From a bacterium (GTDB lineage Bacteria > Planctomycetota > B15-G4), in NCBI GenBank assembly GCA_030428785.1, contig JAUIEF010000038.1, positions 1 to 32,977 on the forward strand: 32,977 nucleotides of DNA. The letters are read 5' to 3'. This document shows, in pieces, positions 22,937 through 30,469 of this stretch (within the stretch, counting starts at the first letter, position 1; each line of letters opens with the position of its first letter). The notes below the pieces were generated by a model, which worked only from the letters and a program-made list of their open reading frames with translations, made no database searches and was not told the DNA's origin. The translations under genes were made by a program, and so were the position numbers.

Positions 22937-23676
22937 ACACCGCCGAGTTCGACCGCATGTTCGCGATCGAGGAGACCCACTGGTGGTACAAGGGTCGCCG
23001 CGCGCTCGTGAAGGCCGCGCTGGACCGGTACGCGCCGGCGCGGCGGCCGCTCAAGATCCTCGACCTGGCCTGCGCCACGGGCATGAGCTTCCGGTTCCTC
23101 GCCGACTACGGCGAGATCCGCGGCATCGACATCTCCGAGGAGACGATCCGGCTCTGCTCCAAGCGCGGCATCGACCGGATCGTGCAGGGCGACGCGTTGC
23201 GCCTGCCGTTCCGCGAGGGGGCCTTCGACGTCGTGCTGGCGCTCGACGCCTTCGAGCACTTCGAGGACGACGTCGCCGCCATGCGCGAGGTGCACCGCGT
23301 GCTCCGCCCGGGCGGCACGCTCGTCGCGACGGTGCCGGCCTTCATGGCGCTCTGGAGTCCGCACGACGAGGCGTACCACCATCACCGGCGCTACCGGCGG
23401 CCGCAGCTCCGCGGGCGCCTCGAGCAGGCCGGGTTCCGCTGCGAGCGCATGAGCTACAGCTCGATGGCGCTCTTCCTGCCGGTGTGGCTGCTGCGCAAGC
23501 TGCGCGGCCTCGGGGGCACGCCCGCGGAGGAGGCGGAGTCGGACTTCGCGGTGCCCATGCCCGCGCCGCTCGAGTGGCTCGCGGGCGCGATCACGCGGAC
23601 CGAGGTCGCGATCGAGAAGACCGTCGACCTGCCGTTCGGCGTGTCGCTCTACGGGGTCCTCACGAAGCCCGACTGA
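22933..23676 (+). CDS. Class I SAM-dependent methyltransferase
   Basis: 247 residues from GTG 22933, overlapping the WecA-like stop as GTGA. The N-terminal FAIEETHWWYKGRRALV is a marker of a methyltransferase group found in O-antigen and capsule loci. SAM-binding motif I is ILDLACATGMSFRFL (from residue 42); the motif II acidic residue follows in RGIDISEETI; then FDVVLALDAFEHFEDD and VLRPGGTLVATVPAF. The later HHRRYRRPQLRGRLEQAGF is typical of this group. It probably methylates a sugar, lipid-linked precursor or chain end in the cytoplasm. It ends the long + strand run; only 21 bases separate its stop from that of the convergent gene, and no strong terminator is visible there. Confidence 0.88.
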   Translation: MNTAEFDRMFAIEETHWWYKGRRALVKAALDRYAPARRPLKILDLACATGMSFRFLADYGEIRGIDISEETIRLCSKRGIDRIVQGDALRLPFREGAFDVVLALDAFEHFEDDVAAMREVHRVLRPGGTLVATVPAFMALWSPHDEAYHHHRRYRRPQLRGRLEQAGFRCERMSYSSMALFLPVWLLRKLRGLGGTPAEEAESDFAVPMPAPLEWLAGAITRTEVAIEKTVDLPFGVSLYGVLTKPD

Positions 23677-23697
23677 GGTCCCGACGGGTCGCGCCGC

Positions 23698-26600
23698 TCA
23701 GGGGCCGAGCGCCCAGTCGCGGTAGATCGCGAGGAAGTGCTGGCAGTCGAGCCGCGTGTCCCAGCGGTAGAGGTCGCCGTGGGCCTGCGCGGACTCGAGC
23801 TGGTCGGCGCCGCGCTCGAGGTAGACCTCGTCGTCCGTGTCGAGGTAGCTCTCGGCCATGCCCAGCAGGATCGGGTGGAAGTCCACGTTCTCCCAGGTTG
23901 AGACCTGCTGGAGCGACACCGCGTAGGAGTACACGAGGCGCCGGTTGGCCGGGTTCGGGTCGTCGCTGAAGAGCTCCTCGCGCGTCCAGTACGAGAGGTC
24001 GCGCATGCGGCCGCGCGCGTCGGCCCCGTCGGGGTCGTTCACGCCGAGGAAGCGCGCCGCGTGGTAGTAGCCGAGCGGTCCGAGGCTCGCGGAGATGAAG
24101 CCGCGGCACTGGAAGTTCTCGCCCGGCGGCTTCTCGTTCTTGTTGTCGGAGCTGTTCACGAAGTAGCGGCGGTCGCCGTCGTCCGGCGACGTCTGCCAGC
24201 CCCAGCCGCTCGTGGCGACGTCGATGTCGATCGTCGGCTGCGTGATGTACTGCAGGCGGTTGCGCAGCGTCGGGTAGAGCGCGGGGTCGCCCGTGAACTC
24301 GGCGACGAGCCCCATGGCGCGGAGCGTCTGGTACATGGACCGCTCGTGCTGCCAGAGCGACACGCCCTGGAGCACCTCGGCCTCGTCGTAGAGCGCCTCG
24401 CGGAAGCGGCGGTCGCCCGTGAGGTAGTAGGCGAGGATGATGCCGTCGCGGTAGCGGTGCTCGTCGTCGCTCTGGAAGCCCGTGCTGTGCGGGACGCCGT
24501 CGTTCGTCGCGCCCGGGTCGTCCTCGTCCTCGAAGTTGTCGGAGCGCGCGATCTGCCACTCGGACTTGTAGAGCGCGAGGTCGAGGGCCGAGAGGTACTG
24601 GCCGCCCGTGCCGTGTCGCAGCCAGTCGCCGCCGAGGTCGAGCTCGATGCTCGCGTGGTTGTTCGAGCCGCCCGTCGTGCCCTTGTAGAGGTACCGCGTC
24701 GCGAGGACCTTGTTGTTGCCGACGCTCACGTTGTGGCTGATGCCCATGAGCTGGAGCGCCTCCTCGTGCTCCTCCTCGGTGAGGAGGCGGTACGGGAACG
24801 CGCCGGAGCGGTCGTAGTCCTTGTAGTCGGCGAAGCGGCCGGCGAGCGGGTAGTCGAGGCGGCGGACGGGCGCCTCCGGGTCCGCGACGGCGCCCGTGTG
24901 GAACGAGAGCACGGCGGTGCGGCTCTCGTGCTGCTGCCAGCAGAAGGTGAAGTCGCCCGGGTTGCGGCTGCTGAACAGGCCGACGGTCAAGCTGCCGTCG
25001 CCGTCCGCCTCGAGCGCGACGGGGTACAGGTAGGGCGCCTTGCGGATGCCCACGGTGACCCCGCCCTGGCTGCCCGTGAGGTCGAGCCAGCCGTGCTCCG
25101 GCCAGACGGAGTCGTTGCCGAGGGCGTGGAGCGTCGAACCGTCGACGGCGAGCTCGTAGCCGTCCTGCACGAAGTCCTTGGTGCCCTGCGAGGTCACGGG
25201 CAGGTGGGGGCGGTACTGCACGCCGCCGAGGCCCGACTGGTTGCTCGCGGTGTAGGCGTAGTAGAGGTGCGCCTGCTCGCCGGGGAAGAGCGGCGACGAC
25301 TCCTCGCCCGAGTGCGACGCGATGCGCACGGTGGGGGTCGCGCCGATCTGCGTCTCGAGCTCGAGGTGCAGCGACTCGAGCACGGCGTGCTGCGGCCGCG
25401 CGATGTTCGCGTTGCGCACGGTCACCTGGCACTCGAGGTCGCGTGACCCGCGCCGGGCGACGATCCGCACGGTGAAGTCCACGATCTTGGTGGACGACGC
25501 GTCGGCCAGCGTGCCGTCGGCGCGCACGACCGCCTTGGCCGGGCCGTTCTCCTCGACCCAGACGGTCATGAGCGACGGCACGACGACGGAGTCGTCCATG
25601 AGGCGGCCGACGAGGCCCGCGCCGGACGGCGCGTCGAGGAGCGTGACGCCGTCCACGACGACGCGGTCGAGGACGTTGAAGTCGCTCTTGAGGACGGTCG
25701 CCTGGAGCGGGCCCGTGTCGATCTCGATGTCGTCGGCGTCCTCGACGGCGAGGTCGTCCTGCGCCGACTTGCCGGGACCGTCCGTGACGACGAGACCCTG
25801 CGTGATGACGCCGGCGGTCACGTCGGTCTGGAGGTCGCACAGCGCCCACTGGATGCTGCCGTCGTCCCAGAGCTTGAGCGCGCGGAACTGGTAGGCGTCG
25901 GCGCCGGACACGGCGAGCGCGGGGCGGCCGTCGCTGATGCCCACGGCGCCCTCGGCGAACGGCATGCCGAAGGTCGCGACGTCGCCGGCGCGCGTGACGC
26001 CCTGTCCGTTGTTGGGCAGCGCCTCCTGCACGAAGATCGGGGTCGTCGAGATGCCGGCGCCCGTGAAGTCGGGGCCCGGGTCGTCGCCGGGGTCGGGGTC
26101 CGGGTCGCCCGTGGGATCCGGGTCCGGGTCCGGATCGGGGTCCGGGTCGGGATCGTCCGGGTCGTTCGTCTGCTCGAAGTAGTCCGGGTCGATCGCCTCG
26201 ATCGAGGCGATGAGGCCCATGACCTTGTTGGCCGCCTTCGTCGCCTTCTTCTGCGACTTGGCGAGCCGCTTCTGCGCCTTCTTGAGCGCCTTGGTCGCCT
26301 TCTTGATCGCCTTCTGCTTGAGGGCCCACTCGAGCGGCGTGCCGTCCGGCAGGGCCTCCGCGGCGGCGAGGTCGGCCATGGCCTGGTCGAGCTCGCTCAG
26401 GCGCTGGAGCACGAGCGCGTCCTTGGCGTCCTTCTTCGCCGAGGCCTTCGTGTACTTCTTGCCGAGCTTGTTCAGCTTCTTCTGCTGCTTCGGCGTGAGG
26501 TCGGCGCCAAGGCCCGCGTCCGGGCCGAGCAGGGGACGGGCGACGTCGCCGTCGAACGTCTCGAGGAGGCGCGGGAGCGCCGCGTCCTCCGCGGCGGGCG

Positions 26601-26775
26601 CCGGAGGGCCGACCACGAGCGGGGCGTCGAAGGGCGTCGCCGTCGACGAGCGCGCGTCACGGGCGTCCGCGTGCGGACCCTCCACGACGACGGCCGCGGT
26701 GCCGACGAGCAACGTGAGGAGCGCCGCCAACCCGGCGACGAGAGGCCGGCGAGCCGGCGCATGCGGAGCGTTCAA
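23698..26775 (-). CDS. Secreted PcRGLX/YetA-like protein (putative exo-polysaccharide lyase) with Lys/Ala-rich coil
   Basis: 1025 residues from TTG 26775 (GAGAG five bases upstream). This start gives a clean signal peptide (basic residues to 11, then a hydrophobic core to ~30); the longer frame from 26937 would bury it. Residues 93-190 are a Lys/Ala-rich, helix-forming stretch. Residues ~205-236 are an Asp-Pro repeat linker. Residues 241-1025 look like the exo-rhamnogalacturonan-lyase-type module: KLWDDGSIQWALCDLQTD (301-318) is the marker D-G-S-I-x-W segment, followed by beta-rich parts and then a helical toroid (YYLTGDRRFREALYDEAE, GLVAEFTGDPALYPTLRNRL, GENFQCRGF, NVDFHPILLGMAESYL). Extracellular or periplasmic action on an acidic polysaccharide is inferred. 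Catalytic residues were not identified. Transcribed divergently from the gene at 27039. Confidence 0.7.
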   Translation of the reverse strand: MNAPHAPARRPLVAGLAALLTLLVGTAAVVVEGPHADARDARSSTATPFDAPLVVGPPAPAAEDAALPRLLETFDGDVARPLLGPDAGLGADLTPKQQKKLNKLGKKYTKASAKKDAKDALVLQRLSELDQAMADLAAAEALPDGTPLEWALKQKAIKKATKALKKAQKRLAKSQKKATKAANKVMGLIASIEAIDPDYFEQTNDPDDPDPDPDPDPDPDPTGDPDPDPGDDPGPDFTGAGISTTPIFVQEALPNNGQGVTRAGDVATFGMPFAEGAVGISDGRPALAVSGADAYQFRALKLWDDGSIQWALCDLQTDVTAGVITQGLVVTDGPGKSAQDDLAVEDADDIEIDTGPLQATVLKSDFNVLDRVVVDGVTLLDAPSGAGLVGRLMDDSVVVPSLMTVWVEENGPAKAVVRADGTLADASSTKIVDFTVRIVARRGSRDLECQVTVRNANIARPQHAVLESLHLELETQIGATPTVRIASHSGEESSPLFPGEQAHLYYAYTASNQSGLGGVQYRPHLPVTSQGTKDFVQDGYELAVDGSTLHALGNDSVWPEHGWLDLTGSQGGVTVGIRKAPYLYPVALEADGDGSLTVGLFSSRNPGDFTFCWQQHESRTAVLSFHTGAVADPEAPVRRLDYPLAGRFADYKDYDRSGAFPYRLLTEEEHEEALQLMGISHNVSVGNNKVLATRYLYKGTTGGSNNHASIELDLGGDWLRHGTGGQYLSALDLALYKSEWQIARSDNFEDEDDPGATNDGVPHSTGFQSDDEHRYRDGIILAYYLTGDRRFREALYDEAEVLQGVSLWQHERSMYQTLRAMGLVAEFTGDPALYPTLRNRLQYITQPTIDIDVATSGWGWQTSPDDGDRRYFVNSSDNKNEKPPGENFQCRGFISASLGPLGYYHAARFLGVNDPDGADARGRMRDLSYWTREELFSDDPNPANRRLVYSYAVSLQQVSTWENVDFHPILLGMAESYLDTDDEVYLERGADQLESAQAHGDLYRWDTRLDCQHFLAIYRDWALGP
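26068..26163 (-). repeat. Asp-Pro dipeptide repeat tract (hexanucleotide-like repeat)
   Basis: About 32 codons of the secreted protein encode mostly alternating Asp and Pro, broken by a Thr-Gly and a few Gly/Asp. On the + strand this appears as repeated GGGTCC / GGGTCG units. DP-rich tracts are stiff extended linkers; this one separates the Lys/Ala coil from the lyase-like module. Repeat length may vary by slippage. Confidence 0.85.
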
Positions 26776-26889
26776 GGTGTCTCTCGGAGATCCGGGGACC
26801 GGCGCGCGCGCGGCCGGGGGACCTCTCTCCTTCCGGGGTCCGTCCAGTTGACAATCGATGTGCGGCTGACCCTCTTCGGACGCCGTCCC

Positions 26890-26935
26890 GGGAATCCGTT
26901 CCCAACTCCTTTGCATGCATGGATTTAGATGTCTC
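26890..26935. promoter_or_regulatory. AT-richer island in the divergent intergenic region
   Basis: The 263-base gap 26776-27038 between divergent genes holds the least GC-rich stretch of the high-GC part of the window, with the palindrome TGCATGCA (26912-26919) and, on the minus strand, TCTAAAT (26929-26923) as a possible -10 for the secreted protein. This would leave a leader of about 140 bases. TTGACA at 26848-26853 (+ strand) has no matching -10. Only composition and the palindrome are seen directly. Confidence 0.3.
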
Positions 26936-27018
26936 AAGTGGGGTGCGCGAATCGCGCGAAAGGGGTCCGACGCGACGTGCGCCCGCGACGGGCCCGGCCG
27001 TCGGGCGTCGCGGCCACC

Positions 27019-27027
27019 TGCTAGGAT
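27019..27027 (+). promoter_or_regulatory. Candidate extended -10 element, near-leaderless
   Basis: TGCTAGGAT ends 11 bases before ATG 27039, so the transcript would have a leader of about five bases or less. The matching minus-strand element TGCTAACCT precedes the gene starting at 7220. No ribosome-binding site is present before this ATG, which fits leaderless translation. Confidence 0.4.
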
Positions 27028-27038
27028 CCCGATCTCCC

Positions 27039-28463
27039 ATGCACGTGCTCCTCGTCAACCCGCCGCCGCCCCCGCGCCAGCGCGTGAGCCGCGGACTCAT
27101 GGGGGGCTTCGGCATGGTCGTCGGCGAGGGGCTCTGCTACCCGCCGCTCGACCTGCTCTACGTGGCCGCGATCGTCGAGGAGGCCGGGCACGAGGTCACC
27201 GTGATCGACGCGGAGTCCGACGGGAGCGACCCGGAGGCGGTGCTCGAGGCGCTGCGGAGGCGGCCCTCCCCGCTCGTCGGGCTCACGACGTCCAGCGCGA
27301 CGATCGCCCTCGACCTGGCGCTCGCCGACCGGGTCAAGCAGGTCTCGCCGGACAGCCTCGTGTTCATCACGGGCAGCCAGGGCAGCAAGGTGCCGGACCT
27401 CGCGATGGGGGGCTCGCGCGTCGACGCGGTCATCCGCGGCGAGCCTGAGGTCACCGTGCGCGAGATGATCGCCGCGCTCGACGCCGGCGAGGACCCGCTG
27501 GCCGTCGCCGGCCTCTCGGTGCGACGCGGCGACGTCGTCGAGCACAACGCGGACCGCCCGCTGCTCAAGGGCGACGCCCTCGACGCGCTGCCGTTCCCGT
27601 CGCGCGGGCTGCTGCCCGTCGAGCCGTACCGCATCCCGACCATGGAGGGACCGATGCAGACGGTGCAGTCGTCGCGCGGCTGCCCGATCAACTGCACCTA
27701 CTGCGGCTACGTCGTCGCGCAGGGCATCCCGTGGCGCGGGCGCTCCGCGGAGAACGTCTTCGCGGAGCTCGAGGAGATCGTGCGCACGCACGGCGTGACG
27801 AACGTCGTCTTCCGCGACCCGCTCTTCGCCTACGACCGCGACCGCGTCCTCGAGCTCTCGGCGCTCCTCGAGCGCGCGGGCCTCGGCCTCAAGTGGCAGT
27901 GCGAGACGGCCATCAAGACCATGGACGACGAGCTCATCGCGGCGATGGCGCGCGGCGGCTGCGTGTCCGTCTCCTTCGGCATCGAGTCGGGCAACGAGTC
28001 GCTCCAGAAGAAGTACAGCCGCGGCAAGATCAAGAGCCACGAGCACGCGAAGGTGGTCATCGACTCGTGCCGCCGGCACGGCATCGCGACGCGCGGCTTC
28101 TTCATGATCGGGTTCCCGGAGGAGACGCCCGACATGGCGCGCGAGACGATGCGCCTCGCGGTGTACCTCGACCCGGACACGGTGCAGTTCACGGCCGTCA
28201 CGCCGTACCCGGACACGAAGCTCTACAAGGAGAGCCGCGCCGAGCAGGACGACGAGTTCGACTTCGGCAAGTTCACCGGGACGACGCCCGTCGGCGTCGC
28301 GAAGTCCATGACCGGCGACGAGGTGTCCGCCGCCATCCGGCGCGCCTACCGCGGCTTCTACATGCGGCCGTCGCGGATCCTCGGCGAGCTCAAGCGGCCG
28401 CAGCTCCTGCTCCAGCGCTTCCGCCGCTACGTCGGCCTGCTGCAGACCGCCGGCGAGGGCTGA
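27039..28463 (+). CDS. Cobalamin-binding-domain radical SAM protein
   Basis: 474 residues from ATG 27039. The B12-type domain is MHVLLVNPPPPPRQ, YPPLDLLYVAAIVEEAGHEV, VGLTTSSATI and DAVIRGEPEVTV. The radical-SAM barrel begins SSRGCPINCTYCGY with cluster ligands C215, C219 and C222, and continues with TNVVFRDPLFAYD, WQCETAIKTMDDELI, VSFGIESGNESLQKKYSRGK and GFFMIGFPEET, all as in this family. The usual D-E before the barrel strand reads R-D-P. The C-terminal ~90 residues include MTGDEVSAAIRRAYRGFYMRP, a segment common in the BchE-like group. It is a single-gene transcript flanked by divergent and convergent genes. Substrate unknown; a role in modifying the locus glycan or a membrane lipid is inferred from position only. 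Confidence 0.9.
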   Translation: MHVLLVNPPPPPRQRVSRGLMGGFGMVVGEGLCYPPLDLLYVAAIVEEAGHEVTVIDAESDGSDPEAVLEALRRRPSPLVGLTTSSATIALDLALADRVKQVSPDSLVFITGSQGSKVPDLAMGGSRVDAVIRGEPEVTVREMIAALDAGEDPLAVAGLSVRRGDVVEHNADRPLLKGDALDALPFPSRGLLPVEPYRIPTMEGPMQTVQSSRGCPINCTYCGYVVAQGIPWRGRSAENVFAELEEIVRTHGVTNVVFRDPLFAYDRDRVLELSALLERAGLGLKWQCETAIKTMDDELIAAMARGGCVSVSFGIESGNESLQKKYSRGKIKSHEHAKVVIDSCRRHGIATRGFFMIGFPEETPDMARETMRLAVYLDPDTVQFTAVTPYPDTKLYKESRAEQDDEFDFGKFTGTTPVGVAKSMTGDEVSAAIRRAYRGFYMRPSRILGELKRPQLLLQRFRRYVGLLQTAGEG

Positions 28464-28479
28464 GCCCCGCGCGCGCGAC

Positions 28480-28500
28480 GGCCCCTCCTCGGAGGGTGCC
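28480..28500. terminator. Hairpin between convergent genes
   Basis: GGCCCCTC (28480-28487) pairs with GAGGG (28492-28496) and GCC (28498-28500): eight base pairs with one bulged T and a CTCG loop. It lies in the 42-base gap between the stops of the radical-SAM gene and the Mce gene and can serve both strands. No T run. Confidence 0.45.
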
Positions 28501-28505
28501 CCCCG

Positions 28506-29720
28506 TCAGAAGGTGCCGAACAGGAACGAGCCGAGGCTCGTGACGGGCGTCGTCTCGCGGGCGTCCTCGATGGCGCCGAGCACCTGGTTGAGGATCGAGC
28601 GGAAGTCGTCGAGCAGCTTCTCGTCGTTGATGAGCGCGGCGACGAGGCCCTCGCCCTCGCGGAGGTCGTGCGAGAGCGCGCGCGCGTCGGCCACGAAGGC
28701 GGTCACGTCGTCGTAGAGCTGCGGGTCGTTGAGCAGGCGCGCGATCGTGCCCTCCCCGTTCGAGACCTTCTCGGCGATCTCGAGCAGGTCGTCCATGAAC
28801 GACTCGGCCTTCGCGTAGAGCTCGTCGTCGGTGATGAGCTTGCCGAGCGTTCCCTGGCCGTCCCAGACGGGAGCGAGCCCCTCGCGCGCGTCGGCGACGA
28901 GCTGCTCGACCTCCTGGTACACGGAGTCGTCCTGGAGGAACTTGCCGACGGTGCCCTCGCCGCGACGGATGTCGTCCGTGAAGCCGCGCACGTCGGCGGC
29001 GGCGGCCTTGAGGTCGTCGAAGGGGCCGCTGTCGTTGAGCAGCTTCGCGAGCGTGCCGTCGCCCTCCGTGAGGCTGTCGCCGATCGAGCCGAGGTCCTCG
29101 ATGATGCCGTCGATGCGCTCGCGCGTGCCCCCGTCGTTCATGAGCAGGCCGAGCGTGCCCTCGCCGGCATTCGCCTTCTCCGCGAACTCCTGGATGTCCT
29201 GGATCGTGTCGCGCACCGCGGCGCGGTTCTCCTCGATGACCTGGCCCATCGCCTGGAGCGCGGACGGCGGCGCGTCGCCGAAGAGGAGCTGGTCGCGCGG
29301 CACGAAGACGTCCTCCTTGCCCACCTCGATGCGGACCATCTTGCCGCCCAGGACGCCGAGGTCCTGGATGACGATGTGGTAGTCCTCCTTGAGGTGGAGG
29401 AACGGGTCGACGTCGAGCCGCGCGTTGACCTTGACGAGGCACAGCGCGTCGCCGGGGCTCTCGCCGCCCACGTCGTGCGGGCGCTTGACGGTGAGCTCCT
29501 CGTCGAGGCGCTCGATCGACGTGATCTTGCCCGACGCCATGCCGTGGAGCATGACCGGGTCGCCGGCGCGCAGGTAGCCGACGTCCTCGGAGTAGAACAC
29601 GAGGTCGTGGCGCTCGACGCCGACGGCGAAGTCGGAGAGCACGATCGTCACGATGCCCAGGCCGATGAGCGCACCGAAGAAGACGATGCCCAGCAGGGCG
29701 TCCAGGTTCCGGTTCTTCAC
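28506..29720 (-). CDS. mlaD: MlaD/Mce-family lipid-transport protein with six 34-residue repeats
   Basis: 404 residues. One N-terminal anchor helix (LLGIVFFGALIGLGIVTIVL, 9-28), then an MCE domain (~35-140) with VFYSEDVGYLRAGDPVMLHG and VLGGKMVRIEVG, the expected substrate-binding domain of Mla-type lipid carriers in the periplasm. After a coil (~150-185) come six tandem repeats starting G-x-G at residues 186, 220, 254, 288, 322 and 356, each with G-x-G-x-h-x-x-h-h-x-D and an amphipathic helix; spacing is exactly 34 residues every time. G-E-G-T-L-G-K-L-L-N-D-type repeats are known in other Mce proteins. They probably form an elongated or coiled tail. ATG 29720 overlaps the MlaF stop as ATGA. 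It is the last gene of the operon. Confidence 0.88.
   Translation of the reverse strand: MKNRNLDALLGIVFFGALIGLGIVTIVLSDFAVGVERHDLVFYSEDVGYLRAGDPVMLHGMASGKITSIERLDEELTVKRPHDVGGESPGDALCLVKVNARLDVDPFLHLKEDYHIVIQDLGVLGGKMVRIEVGKEDVFVPRDQLLFGDAPPSALQAMGQVIEENRAAVRDTIQDIQEFAEKANAGEGTLGLLMNDGGTRERIDGIIEDLGSIGDSLTEGDGTLAKLLNDSGPFDDLKAAAADVRGFTDDIRRGEGTVGKFLQDDSVYQEVEQLVADAREGLAPVWDGQGTLGKLITDDELYAKAESFMDDLLEIAEKVSNGEGTIARLLNDPQLYDDVTAFVADARALSHDLREGEGLVAALINDEKLLDDFRSILNQVLGAIEDARETTPVTSLGSFLFGTF
28554..29165 (-). repeat. Six in-frame 102-bp coding repeats in the Mce gene
   Basis: The G-x-G starts recur at residues 186, 220, 254, 288, 322 and 356, so the DNA period is 102 bases. The protein pattern is conserved but sequences have diverged (GEGTLGLLMND, GDGTLAKLLND, GEGTVGKFLQD, GQGTLGKLITD, GEGTIARLLND, GEGLVAALIND), which argues for an old duplication under selection. 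Confidence 0.85.
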
Positions 29721-30469
29721 CTCGGGTTTCCCTCCACGGCCGTGTCGTCCTCGCCGTCCAGGAAGGCGCGGATGATGGGGTGCCGGCTCTGCTTGAAGTC
29801 CTCGGGGTCGGCCAGCTCGATGAGCTCGCCCTCGTAGTGCAGTCCGATGCGCGTCGCGACGGCGAACGCGAGCTCGAGGTCGTGCGTGACGACGAGCGCC
29901 GTGCGCTCGCCCGACGACTGGACGTCGCGGATGAGGCGCCCGACCGTGCGCGCCATGATCGGGTCGAGCCCCGCCGTCGGCTCGTCGTACAGGATGGCGC
30001 GCGGTTGAGCGACGAGCACGCGCGCGAGCGCGGCGCGCTTCTTCATGCCGCCCGAGATCTCGGCGGGCATGCGCTCCGCCGCCTCGAGCATGCCGAGCGA
30101 CGCGAGCGACTCGTCGACGCGCTCGCGGATCTCGCCCGGCGGCAGGGTCCGCTTCTCCACGAGCGGCAGCGCGACGTTGTCGCGCACGCTCAGCCAGTTC
30201 ACGAGCGCGCCCGTCTGGAACAGGTACGCGACCTGCCGCCGCACGACGCGCAGCTGCTCGGCGTCGGCGGCCGGCACGTCGATGCCGTCCACGAGGATCT
30301 TCCCGGAGTCCGGCCGGAGCAGCCCGACGATGTGCTTGAGCGTGACGCTCTTGCCCGTGCCCGAACGCCCGAGCACGACGAGCGTCTCTCCCTTCTCGAG
30401 CCGCAGGTTCACGCCGCGCAGCACGTGGAAGTCGCCGAACGACTTGTGGACGTCCTGGAGCTCGATCAC
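29717..30469 (-). CDS. mlaF: Mla-type ABC transporter ATP-binding protein
   Basis: 250 residues from GTG 30469, overlapping the permease stop as GTGA. Walker A is GRSGTGKS (34-41), the Q-loop region is YLFQTGALVNWLSVRDNV, the ABC signature is ISGGMKKR (138-145), Walker B is AILYDEP (158-164) with the D-loop TAGLDP, and the switch His is in VVTHD. The FQTGALVNWLSVRDNV and SGGMKKRAALAR sequences are the markers of the MlaF/Mkl lipid-transport subfamily. It powers lipid movement by the MlaE permease at the inner membrane face. The gene lies between the permease and the Mce gene with four-base overlaps on both sides. Start chosen by the overlap. Confidence 0.95.
   Translation of the reverse strand: MIELQDVHKSFGDFHVLRGVNLRLEKGETLVVLGRSGTGKSVTLKHIVGLLRPDSGKILVDGIDVPAADAEQLRVVRRQVAYLFQTGALVNWLSVRDNVALPLVEKRTLPPGEIRERVDESLASLGMLEAAERMPAEISGGMKKRAALARVLVAQPRAILYDEPTAGLDPIMARTVGRLIRDVQSSGERTALVVTHDLELAFAVATRIGLHYEGELIELADPEDFKQSRHPIIRAFLDGEDDTAVEGNPR

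Noticed and set aside
26068..26163. Short tandem repeats considered as a CRISPR-like array
   Set aside because: They are in-frame Asp-Pro codons without spacers, and no cas gene is present.
26848..26853. TTGACA as a -35 box
   Set aside because: No -10-like sequence at 16-18 bases downstream on the + strand.
26776..26937. Longer N-terminus for the secreted protein (ATG at 26937)
   Set aside because: It would place 54 hydrophilic residues before the signal peptide; TTG 26775 has GAGAG upstream and gives a normal signal sequence.
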